Part shown: positions 1 through 5,909 of the stretch, one piece after another
How positions within the stretch are numbered: the stretch's first letter is position 1
Layout: the number at the start of each line of letters is the position of its first letter
Assembly (NCBI GenBank): GCA_903825095.1
Contig: CAIJZF010000144.1
Coordinates: forward strand, 1-7,615
From: an uncultured Bacteroidota bacterium
Lineage (GTDB): Bacteria > Bacteroidota > Bacteroidia > Chitinophagales > Chitinophagaceae
Length of the DNA: 7,615 nt
Direction: 5' to 3'
Program-made: the position numbers and the translations under genes
The notes under the pieces: generated by a model
Told to the model about the DNA's origin: nothing
Database searches by the model: none
Seen by the model: the letters and a program-made list of their open reading frames with translations, nothing else

Positions 1-1469
1 TCTTTCCATTTAATAGGAAATGGCTCGCCCCAATAACGTTGTCTACTAAAAGCAGCATCGCGCATTCTATAATTAATCTTAGACTTCCCAATACCCATGG
101 CCTCTAATTTTTGAGTCACAATAGCAATGGCCTTTTTTTGAACCATCCCATTTAAAAAATCGCTATTAGATAAAATACCTTCTTTAGTAGGGTTCGCTTC
201 CTCTCCATTAAAAGCGGCTCCAATAATATTGGTAATAGGAATATCAAAGTGTTGTGCAAATTTAAAATCACGATCATCACCACAAGGCACAGCCATGATG
301 GCCCCTGTACCATAACCTGCTAATACATATTCTGAAATCCAAACAGGTATTAAGGCATTATTAAATGGATTGGTTACATAAGCCCCTGTAAAACATCCTG
401 TAATTTTTTTCTCTGAAATACGCTCTCTCTCACTTCTACTTTTTACATAAGCAATATATTCAGCAACGGCTGCTTTATGTGTATCTGGTATAATGGTCTC
501 AATAAGTGCATGTTCAGGCGCTACCACCATAAAGTCCACGCCAAAAATAGTATCTGGTCTTGTAGTGTATACTTTTAAACTACCTGCATGTCCTTGAATG
601 GCGAAATCTATTTCAGCACCTTCACTTCTTCCAATCCAATTGGATTGCATTTCTTTCATGGCTTCACTAAACTGAATGGTATCAAGTCCCGATAAAAGCC
701 TATCTGCATATTCTGTAATTCTTAAATACCATTGACGTAATTTCTTTTTCTCTACAGGGTGGCCTCCTCTTTCACTAAACCCGTTAATCACTTCATCATT
801 GGCAAGTACTGTGCCCAAGGCTGCACACCAGTTCACTTCTCCATAACCACAGAAGGCCAAGCGGTATTGCATTAAAATAGCTTGCTTTTCTTTTTCAGTA
901 TACGTTTTCCAATCATTGGCAGTAAAAGAAAGGCTAGCGTCGGCAGGGCAAATATGATTTGCATTGCCTTGCTTTTCAAAAGCGGCTTCTAACATTGCAA
1001 TGGGCATTGCTTTTGACTGCTGTTTATCAAAATAGCTATTGAATAATTGTAGAAAAATCCACTGTGTCCATTTATAATAACTAGCGTCACAAGTTTTCAC
1101 TTCTCTATCCCAATCAAAACAAAATCCAATATTGTCTAATTGTTTTCTGAAATTATTAATATTATCATAAGTGCTTTTAGAAGGATGCACGCCATGTTCA
1201 ATGGCGTATTGCTCTGCAGGTAAACCAAAGGCATCATAACCCATGGGATGTAAAACATTAAAACCTTTTAGTCTTTTATACCTACTATAAATATCTGAAG
1301 CTATATAACCAAGAGGATGGCCTACATGCAAACCCGCTCCACTAGGATAAGGAAACATATCCAAAACATAAGCCTTAGGTTTAGTAGATTCATTACTTAC
1401 CTGGTAAGCCTTTTTTTCCTGCCAAATAGTTTGCCACTTTTTTTCAATGGCCCTAAATTGATACTCCAT
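1..1469 (-). CDS. leuS: Leucyl-tRNA synthetase, N-terminal 489 residues (3' part outside window)
   Basis: Cytoplasmic class I aminoacyl-tRNA synthetase that charges tRNA-Leu with leucine using ATP. The minus-strand frame is open from an ATG at 1469-1467 to the window edge, giving 489 codons with no stop, about half of a Bacteroidota LeuRS. Visible landmarks are the class I signature HVGH at residues 48-51, the stretch GYDAFGLPAEQYAI shortly after it, VNWC near residue 212-215, GRSEGAEIDF before the CP1 editing domain, the threonine-rich editing peptide TTRPDTIFG from residue 302, and MAVPCGDDRD ending at residue 401. Both editing-site aspartates equivalent to E. coli D342 and D345 (from memory of that enzyme) are kept, while the His before them is Gly. 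An insertion of about 40 residues (roughly 170-210) before VNWC matches the Bacteroidota form. KMSKS and the anticodon-binding domain lie outside. The ATG was chosen because MEYQFRAIEKKWQ is the usual family start; no Shine-Dalgarno precedes it. It is divergent from ftsX. Confidence 0.97.
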   Translation of the reverse strand, partial: MEYQFRAIEKKWQTIWQEKKAYQVSNESTKPKAYVLDMFPYPSGAGLHVGHPLGYIASDIYSRYKRLKGFNVLHPMGYDAFGLPAEQYAIEHGVHPSKSTYDNINNFRKQLDNIGFCFDWDREVKTCDASYYKWTQWIFLQLFNSYFDKQQSKAMPIAMLEAAFEKQGNANHICPADASLSFTANDWKTYTEKEKQAILMQYRLAFCGYGEVNWCAALGTVLANDEVINGFSERGGHPVEKKKLRQWYLRITEYADRLLSGLDTIQFSEAMKEMQSNWIGRSEGAEIDFAIQGHAGSLKVYTTRPDTIFGVDFMVVAPEHALIETIIPDTHKAAVAEYIAYVKSRSERERISEKKITGCFTGAYVTNPFNNALIPVWISEYVLAGYGTGAIMAVPCGDDRDFKFAQHFDIPITNIIGAAFNGEEANPTKEGILSNSDFLNGMVQKKAIAIVTQKLEAMGIGKSKINYRMRDAAFSRQRYWGEPFPIKWK

Positions 1470-1516
1470 TTCTTGATTTTCTTTATAAAAGGAGGAAAAA
1501 CTAACAATTCTTTAAC

Positions 1517-1541
1517 CAAATTTTGAGCCCGCTCCAATTTG
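1517..1541 (-). other. Imperfect hairpin in the presumed leuS leader
   Basis: On the minus strand CAAATT and AATTTG pair as a 6-bp outer stem. Inside them GAG and CTC form a short inner stem around a CGGG loop, with a small asymmetric internal loop between the stems. It lies about 48 nt upstream of the leuS ATG and downstream of the proposed leuS promoter element, so it would be in the 5' untranslated leader. No U-run follows directly, so it does not look like an intrinsic terminator. I see no T-box features. The regulatory role is purely inferred and the pairing may be chance in AT-rich DNA. Confidence 0.3.
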
Positions 1542-1569
1542 AGTAAAAAATGTCCGAATTCACCCTCTG

Positions 1570-1577
1570 CAAATGTA
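1570..1577 (-). promoter_or_regulatory. Candidate leuS promoter -7 element (TACATTTG)
   Basis: Read on the minus strand, 1577 to 1570 is TACATTTG, an exact match to the Bacteroidota sigma-ABfr -7 consensus TAnnTTTG. It lies about 100 nt before the leuS ATG. A TTTTG (plus-strand 1591-1595) lies upstream but only 13 bp away, shorter than the usual 17-23 bp spacing, so the -33 element is weak or absent. Confidence 0.5.
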
Positions 1578-1598
1578 AGCCATTAGCGTTCAAAACCC

Positions 1599-1606
1599 TA
1601 CATTTG
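1599..1606 (+). promoter_or_regulatory. Candidate ftsX operon promoter -7 element (TACATTTG)
   Basis: TACATTTG matches the Bacteroidota -7 consensus TAnnTTTG and is followed by CA, as is common in this phylum. It ends 28 bp before the ftsX ATG, leaving room for a start site near 1611-1614 and a leader of about 20 nt. No TTTG is present at the expected -33 spacing. It is the natural promoter for the rightward string ftsX - DUF3098 - uppP and perhaps the genes beyond. Confidence 0.55.
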
Positions 1607-1634
1607 CAAAGCGAACAAGTAAAAATTTAATGCT

Positions 1635-2510
1635 ATGGCTTCTACCGGAACATCGGCTCTAAAACGCAGCAAACCCAACTACATTTATAGTATTGTTGGG
1701 GTGGCCATTGTTTTATTTATTATGGGCATTATGGGCTGGTTATTTTTAAATCTTCAGTCTATTGGGGACAGCTTTAAAGAGGATATTCGTATTAGCGTTT
1801 ATGTAAGAACTTCTGACAAAAACACGGTGGGTGCCATTGAGAAATTTATAGCAGGCCAACCCTATGCTAAAAATGTAGAGTACATTAATAAAGAAAAGGC
1901 GAAGGCCATTTGGAATAAAGAAAATAACGAAGACTGGGGTAAAATTTTAGACTCCAACCCCCTTCCAGAAAGTGTCGATTTTTTTGCGAAAGCCGATTAT
2001 GTAAATACAGATAGCCTAACCAAAATTACAGCCGCTATTGAATCTGCATTCAGTAAAGATGTAGCGGATATTCAATATCCAAAAAGCTTAGTGACTAACT
2101 TAAATGAAAGAGCTACTAAAATTGGAGTTATTTTTTTAGTGATGTCCATTATACTTTGCATTATTGTTATTATTAGTATTGATAACACCATTCGCTTAGC
2201 CATGTATAGCAATCGCTTTTTAATTAAGACCATGCAAATGGTGGGTGCGACGCGTAATTTTATATCTAAGCCTTTATTAATTCGTGCATTATTAAATGGT
2301 TTAATTAGCGCTTTTATAGCCATCTTCCTTTTATTTGGATTAATCGAATGGGCCACCACTCAGTTTCCTCAAATAGGCATGCTGCAAGGCATAAGTAATA
2401 GTTTAATTTTATTTGGAGGCCTTATATTACTAGGTGTGGGTATTTCGGTATTTAGTACTTATCGCAGCGTACTAAAATATTTAAAAATGAAATTGGACGA
2501 ATTATATTAA
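1635..2510 (+). CDS. ftsX: Cell division protein FtsX
   Basis: Integral inner-membrane partner of the ATPase FtsE. The FtsEX complex works at the division site and controls periplasmic peptidoglycan hydrolases. The 291-residue protein has the expected FtsX layout: a short cytoplasmic N-terminus, TM1 at about 18-40, a periplasmic domain at about 41-160, TM2 at about 161-182, a cytoplasmic loop with NTIRLAMYSNR (184-194) and the family hallmark IKTMQMVGAT (197-206), then TM3 at about 213-236 and TM4 at about 255-276. Length is normal for Bacteroidota FtsX. The ATG at 1635 gives a family-like N-terminus; an ATG at 1630 is in another frame. No Shine-Dalgarno is evident. ftsE is not adjacent, which as I recall is usual in this phylum. 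The next gene is DUF3098, 48 bp downstream. The family is recognised from topology and motifs; FtsX is distant from ABC permeases such as LolC/MacB, which lack this short four-TM form. Confidence 0.93.
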   Translation: MASTGTSALKRSKPNYIYSIVGVAIVLFIMGIMGWLFLNLQSIGDSFKEDIRISVYVRTSDKNTVGAIEKFIAGQPYAKNVEYINKEKAKAIWNKENNEDWGKILDSNPLPESVDFFAKADYVNTDSLTKITAAIESAFSKDVADIQYPKSLVTNLNERATKIGVIFLVMSIILCIIVIISIDNTIRLAMYSNRFLIKTMQMVGATRNFISKPLLIRALLNGLISAFIAIFLLFGLIEWATTQFPQIGMLQGISNSLILFGGLILLGVGISVFSTYRSVLKYLKMKLDELY

Positions 2511-2520
2511 TAAGTACAAG

Positions 2521-2536
2521 AATTTTTATAAAAATT
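2521..2536. repeat. 16-bp perfect AT palindrome between ftsX and DUF3098
   Basis: AATTTTTATAAAAATT equals its own reverse complement. It is entirely A/T with no loop, so it is a poor intrinsic terminator. In such AT-rich intergenic DNA it could be chance. It sits 10 bp after the ftsX stop and 22 bp before the next ATG. Confidence 0.5.
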
Positions 2537-2558
2537 ATTCAAAATAAAATTTGAAATC

Positions 2559-2798
2559 ATGAGTCAGAAAGAAAAAACTAAATCACTTCAATTCTTTGGT
2601 AAATCTAATTACACTTGGATGCTTATTGGAGCAGCTTTAATAGTAATAGGCATGTTCTTAATGTCTGGCGGCAAAAGTGCCGATCCCAATGTATTTAATG
2701 AATCGGAAGTGTATAGCTTTAGACGCATTACCCTTGCCCCTATTGTGGTGATCGCAGGTTTTATTGTAGAGATATATGCGATTTTCAAAAAAGCATAA
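2559..2798 (+). CDS. DUF3098 small membrane protein of unknown function
   Basis: A 79-residue protein with two predicted membrane helices, at about 18-36 (WMLIGAALIVIGMFLM) and about 58-76 (APIVVIAGFIVEIYAIF). Between them is a short polar segment, SGGKSADPNVFNESEVYSF, followed by RRITLAP. The pattern NY-x-W-M near the N-terminus, SGG after the first helix, FN-x-x-E and the RRIT-x-AP motif are those I associate with DUF3098, a family largely confined to Bacteroidota and found beside ftsX and uppP. Both ends would be cytoplasmic or both periplasmic, and the short connector would lie on the opposite side. Its function is unknown. The fixed position between a divisome component and the undecaprenyl-phosphate recycling enzyme suggests an envelope role, but this is inference from context only. 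It is almost certainly cotranscribed with uppP, since only 2 bp separate them. Confidence 0.88.
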   Translation: MSQKEKTKSLQFFGKSNYTWMLIGAALIVIGMFLMSGGKSADPNVFNESEVYSFRRITLAPIVVIAGFIVEIYAIFKKA

Positions 2799-2800
2799 GA

Positions 2801-3625
2801 ATGAATACTTTACAATCTATTATTATAGCCATTATTGAGGGTATTACCGAGTTCTTACCTATATCAAGTACTGCGCACATGAAATTTGCCAATCCTTTTT
2901 TAGGCATTGAAAGCAGCCCCTTTGTAGACTTATTTGAAATAGTCATTCAACTAGCAGCCATTGCATCGGTGGTGGTTATTTATAGAAAAAAGTTTTTCGA
3001 TTTTAAACATTACAGCTTCTATATTAAATTAATTATTGCAGTCATTCCTGCTTTAATATTCGGAGCTGCCCTAAAAAAACATATCGATGCTGCTTTAGGT
3101 AATTTATGGGTCATTGCCATTGTCATGGTAGCAGGCGGTGTATTACTATTATTCATTGATAGGTTTTTTGCAAAAGCAGAGGCTTCAAAAAATCAAGCCT
3201 CAGATCAAATATCCGATCAAGAAGATGTCACTTATAAAAAATCTTTTATCATTGGTTGCTTTCAGGTCTTATCTATTTTATTTCCAGGACTAAGCAGAAG
3301 TGCTGCAACTATTATTGGAGGTATGAGTCAACAATTAAATAAAAAAACAGCTTTAGAATTTTCTTTTTTCTTAGCTGTACCTACCATGCTAGCCGCTTCT
3401 GCGAAAAGTACTTTAGATGTTTATAAAACCAACCCGGAAGTTTTTGGACAAGAGAACCTCATAACATTATTGATTGGTGCAGTCGTAGCATTCGTGGTGG
3501 CCTTATTAAGTGTGCAATTTTTTATGCGCATTGTAGAAAAAAGAGGCTTTGCCCCTTTTGGATGGTACCGTATTGTACTAGGGCTGAGCATCTTAGGGCT
3601 TTTATACACCCATTATCTTAACTAA
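2801..3625 (+). CDS. uppP: Undecaprenyl-diphosphatase (UppP/BacA family)
   Basis: Polytopic inner-membrane phosphatase that converts undecaprenyl diphosphate to undecaprenyl phosphate, recycling the lipid carrier for peptidoglycan and other surface polysaccharides. Overexpression of the family gives bacitracin resistance. The 274-residue length is typical. The first catalytic motif is EGITEFLPISSTAH at 13-26; E13, E17, S23 and H26 align with E. coli E17, E21, S27 and H30. The second is PGLSRSAATIIGG at 162-174, with R166 matching E. coli R174. EFSFFLAVPTMLAAS downstream is also diagnostic. Both motifs carry Ala where the usual sequence has Gly (STGH to STAH, SRSGAT to SRSAAT); no charged or hydroxyl catalytic residue is lost. 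A hydrophilic loop at about 124-147 contains a small internal repeat, SDQ-I-SDQ, encoded by two GATCAA copies 12 bp apart. The ATG lies 2 bp after the DUF3098 stop, so translation is probably coupled. Confidence 0.95.
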   Translation: MNTLQSIIIAIIEGITEFLPISSTAHMKFANPFLGIESSPFVDLFEIVIQLAAIASVVVIYRKKFFDFKHYSFYIKLIIAVIPALIFGAALKKHIDAALGNLWVIAIVMVAGGVLLLFIDRFFAKAEASKNQASDQISDQEDVTYKKSFIIGCFQVLSILFPGLSRSAATIIGGMSQQLNKKTALEFSFFLAVPTMLAASAKSTLDVYKTNPEVFGQENLITLLIGAVVAFVVALLSVQFFMRIVEKRGFAPFGWYRIVLGLSILGLLYTHYLN

Positions 3626-3649
3626 ATATCGCCTATAGGAGAGTTGCAT

Positions 3650-3681
3650 AATTATTAGTATTTTTAAAACACTAAATAATT
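3650..3681 (+). other. AT-rich hairpin just upstream of the MFS transporter start
   Basis: AATTATTAGT (3650-3659) pairs with ACTAAATAATT (3671-3681) as a near-perfect stem of about 10 bp with one bulged base, enclosing a TTTTTAAAA core. It ends 4 bp before the ATG at 3686. It could reduce access to the start codon, protect or process the mRNA between uppP and the transporter, or be chance in AT-rich DNA. With no G/C stem base and no terminal U-run it is not a convincing terminator. Confidence 0.35.
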
Positions 3682-3685
3682 GCTA

Positions 3686-4993
3686 ATGCAAACAGCTTCA
3701 AAAAAAGTAGTGAACGGTTGGGCTATGTATGACTGGTCTAATAGTGTTTACAATCTTGTGATTACCTCTACCATTTTCCCTGCTTATTACGAAGCAGTGA
3801 CTGGCGATGGCAATGAAAATACTTTAATCGATAAAATTAAAATAGGCCCTTACGAATTTTCAAATACAGCGCTTTATAATTATGTATTAGGTATTGCCTT
3901 TGTGATTGTAGCCATACTCTCTCCCATTCTTTCTTCCATTGCCGATTACAGAGGTAATAAAAAACAATTTCTTCGATTCTTTTGCACCATGGGTAGTTTA
4001 GCCTGCGCTTCCTTATACTTTTTTGACAGTAATCATATTATGGGCGGCTTAGTTTCTGTGATTATTGCCTGTGTGGGATTTTGGGCCAGTTTAGTTTTTT
4101 ACAATTCTTATTTACCAGAAATTGCAGCACCAGAGGACCGCGACCGTATTAGCGCCAAAGGTTTTATGATGGGCTATATTGGATCGGTGCTTTTACAACT
4201 TATATGTTTTGTCTTTGTACTAAAGCCGGAGTTATTTGGGATTACCGTAGGCAAGGCTTCTCAAATTTCATTTTTATTAGTAGGTGTTTGGTGGATGGGG
4301 TTTGGCTGGTTATCTATTTCAAAACTACCTGAAGGCACAGGTGTAAAAGGAGTACATAGCAAGAACCTAATTACCCAAGGCTATAAAGAATTGCATAAAG
4401 TATGGATAGAATTAAAAGACCTGCCCGTACTTAAAAAATTTTTATACTCCTTTTTCTTTTATAATATGGGTGTGCAAACTGTAATGTTAGCAGCCACCTT
4501 GTACGGAAAAAGTGAATTAAACATTCCTACCACTAATTTAATCTTGGCTATTTTAATTATACAAATTGTTGCCATACCCGGCGCGCACTTAATGGCCAAA
4601 CTTGCTAGCAAGTGGGGTAATTTTAATACCATTATGATGGCCATTTGTATTTGGATAGGAGGCTGTATTATGGGCTATTATTTACCTAGAAATGCGGTGG
4701 TACCTTTTTATACCTTAGCTATTGTAGTGGGCTTTGTAATGGGAGGCATTCAATCGGTAAGTAGAAGTACCTATTCCAAATTAATGCCAGAGACACATGA
4801 TACCACCAGCTATTTTAGTTTCTTTGATGTTACTGAAAAAATTGCCATAGTAATAGGTATGTTTAGCTTTGGTTTTATTAATGAAATCACTGGCTCACAA
4901 AGAAATTCTGTATTGGCCTTAACTATATTTTTTATCATTGGCTTAGTGCTACTTTACCGCACTTCAAAATTAAAAGGGCATGCAGGCATTTAG
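3686..4993 (+). CDS. MFS transporter, Atg22/UMF1-like family
   Basis: A membrane transporter of the major facilitator superfamily with about 12 hydrophobic segments over 435 residues. The N-terminal motif YDWSNSVYNLVI (15-26) is the hallmark YDWANS-x-Y of the UMF1/Atg22-like branch. Other family features are PEDRDRISAKGFMMGYIGS (around 149-167) after TM4-5, and MGGIQSVSRSTYSKLMPE from residue 352, followed by SFFDVTEKIAIVIG. The eukaryotic relative Atg22 exports amino acids from the vacuole; bacterial members are largely uncharacterised, so no substrate is assigned. I place the start at ATG 3686 rather than the in-frame TTG at 3680, which adds only two residues and lies inside a hairpin. No Shine-Dalgarno is visible. 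It follows uppP after a 60-bp gap and overlaps the MBL hydrolase by 14 bp, so a shared transcript with that gene is likely and a functional link is possible. Confidence 0.9.
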   Translation: MQTASKKVVNGWAMYDWSNSVYNLVITSTIFPAYYEAVTGDGNENTLIDKIKIGPYEFSNTALYNYVLGIAFVIVAILSPILSSIADYRGNKKQFLRFFCTMGSLACASLYFFDSNHIMGGLVSVIIACVGFWASLVFYNSYLPEIAAPEDRDRISAKGFMMGYIGSVLLQLICFVFVLKPELFGITVGKASQISFLLVGVWWMGFGWLSISKLPEGTGVKGVHSKNLITQGYKELHKVWIELKDLPVLKKFLYSFFFYNMGVQTVMLAATLYGKSELNIPTTNLILAILIIQIVAIPGAHLMAKLASKWGNFNTIMMAICIWIGGCIMGYYLPRNAVVPFYTLAIVVGFVMGGIQSVSRSTYSKLMPETHDTTSYFSFFDVTEKIAIVIGMFSFGFINEITGSQRNSVLALTIFFIIGLVLLYRTSKLKGHAGI

Positions 4994-5849
4994 TGTAGAG
5001 ACCGGCAAATTTAAATTAGATGGCGGCGCTATGTTTGGTGTTGTTCCAAAATCTATTTGGAATAAAACTAATCCGGCAGATGAAAATAATTTATGTACCT
5101 GGGCTTTACGTTGCTTAGTCATTAAAGAAGGGAATCGTACTATATTAATAGATACCGGCATGGGTGATAAACAGGATGCCAAATTTTTCAGTCACTATTA
5201 TCCTCATGAAACCGTTGCCTTAGTTGATGCACTTCAAAAAATAAATATAGGGATAGAAGATATCACAGATGTATTGCTAACGCATTTGCATTTTGATCAT
5301 GTGGGGGGCGCTATTAAAAAATTGAATGATAAATTAGTGCCCGCCTTTCCTAATGCAACTTATTGGGTTAGTGAAACACAATGGAATTTAGCCTTGCATC
5401 CCAATAGAAGAGAGAAAGCTTCTTTTTTAACTGAAAATATTGCGCCTTTAAAGCAAAGTGGTCAACTTAAATTAATTACCCTACCTCCTTTTCAAAGTAC
5501 AACAAGTTTACAAGAAATTAAATTTACAGAGGCTATTAGCTGTTTAGTAGTTAATGGGCATACGGAAGGCATGTTGCTTCCTAAAATAAAAATAGGAAAT
5601 GAAACCATTGTATATATGGCAGACTTACTACCATCCACTGGCCATATACCTCTACCTTATGTAATGGGCTATGATATGCAACCTCTTATTACCTTAGAAG
5701 AAAAAGAAAAGTTTTTAACTACAGCGCTTAGGGAATATTATATCTTATTTTTTGAACACGATGCAGTGAATGAATGCTGTCGTTTAATTGAAACGGAGAA
5801 AGGAATAAGAGCGGGGGCTAGTTTTAGCTTAAAAGAAATATTGCAATAA
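4980..5849 (+). CDS. Metallo-beta-lactamase-fold metallohydrolase
   Basis: A soluble, probably cytoplasmic two-metal hydrolase of 289 residues with no signal peptide. The MBL-fold motifs are all present and in order: ILIDTGMGD (55-63); the HxHxDH motif THLHFDHVGG (101-110), giving H102, H104, D106 and H107; H194 in GHTEG; the bridging D215 in YMADLLPS; and H260 in FFEHD. This complete ligand set predicts an active binuclear (usually zinc) site. The overall pattern resembles the broad group that includes N-acyl-homoserine lactonases and related esterases, but that group hydrolyses many substrates, so I do not assign lactonase activity. The ATG lies inside the last codons of the MFS gene (14-bp overlap, different frame), with no separate Shine-Dalgarno, indicating translational coupling. 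The stop codon falls in the first unit of a 13-bp tandem repeat. Confidence 0.92.
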   Translation: MQAFSVETGKFKLDGGAMFGVVPKSIWNKTNPADENNLCTWALRCLVIKEGNRTILIDTGMGDKQDAKFFSHYYPHETVALVDALQKINIGIEDITDVLLTHLHFDHVGGAIKKLNDKLVPAFPNATYWVSETQWNLALHPNRREKASFLTENIAPLKQSGQLKLITLPPFQSTTSLQEIKFTEAISCLVVNGHTEGMLLPKIKIGNETIVYMADLLPSTGHIPLPYVMGYDMQPLITLEEKEKFLTTALREYYILFFEHDAVNECCRLIETEKGIRAGASFSLKEILQ

Positions 5850-5909
5850 TTCACTCTAATTATTCACTCTAATTATTAAATCTAATTATTGTCTTTAATT
5901 ATCCACTAG
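5845..5909. repeat. Degenerate 13-bp tandem repeat, five units, at a convergent gene junction
   Basis: Five consecutive 13-nt units start at 5845, 5858, 5871, 5884 and 5897 with consensus AATTATTCACTCT. Unit 2 matches exactly and unit 1 differs at one position; units 3 to 5 diverge progressively. Unit 1 contains the TAA stop of the MBL gene, while units 4-5 encode the stop and last residues of the convergent DUF3108 gene, so the repeat fills the whole 45-bp gap and touches both coding ends. No GC-rich terminator hairpin is present. Slipped-strand expansion is the likely origin. Confidence 0.85.

Larger units (their letters stand above)
1568..1608. repeat. Perfect 10-bp inverted repeat in the leuS/ftsX divergent intergenic region
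   Basis: TGCAAATGTA at 1568-1577 is the exact reverse complement of TACATTTGCA at 1599-1608, separated by 21 bp. Each arm contains TACATTTG reading outward, a match to the Bacteroidota -7 box TAnnTTTG, so the dyad is readily explained as two back-to-back promoters. An operator for a dimeric regulator is the alternative reading. Confidence 0.75.

Noticed and set aside
1491..1495. GGAGG on the plus strand, resembling a Shine-Dalgarno
   Set aside because: It is on the opposite strand to leuS, is followed by no suitable start codon, and is 140 bp from ftsX.
1317..1526. Plus-strand open frame of 69 codons
   Set aside because: It lies antisense to the start of leuS, has low-complexity hydrophobic content and no family resemblance. 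The strong LeuRS motifs on the other strand explain the sequence.
2072..2359. Minus-strand open frame of 95 codons inside ftsX
   Set aside because: It is a shadow of the FtsX reading frame; the plus-strand product has the full FtsX topology and hallmark loop.
2521..2536. AT palindrome as an intrinsic terminator between ftsX and DUF3098
   Set aside because: It has no G/C in the stem, no loop and no clear terminal U-run in a useful position. The genes are probably read as one transcript.
3203..3220. Two GATCAA copies 12 bp apart in uppP
   Set aside because: The repeat is very short and lies in a variable hydrophilic loop; it is a minor in-frame duplication at most, with no sign of a binding site.
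3421..3609. Minus-strand open frame of 62 codons inside uppP
   Set aside because: It is antisense to the conserved C-terminal part of UppP and has no recognisable domain.
3680..3682. TTG as the start of the MFS gene
   Set aside because: An ATG two codons downstream (3686) gives the normal family N-terminus, and the TTG is inside a hairpin arm.
4459..4644. Minus-strand open frame of 61 codons inside the MFS gene
   Set aside because: It is a shadow frame of a membrane-protein gene without features of its own.
4970..5182. Minus-strand open frame of 70 codons across the MFS/MBL overlap
   Set aside because: It is antisense to two well-supported genes and shows no motif.
5845..5909. Tandem repeat as a CRISPR array or IS end
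   Set aside because: The units are directly adjacent with no spacers and only 13 bp long. There is no cas gene, transposase or target-site duplication nearby.
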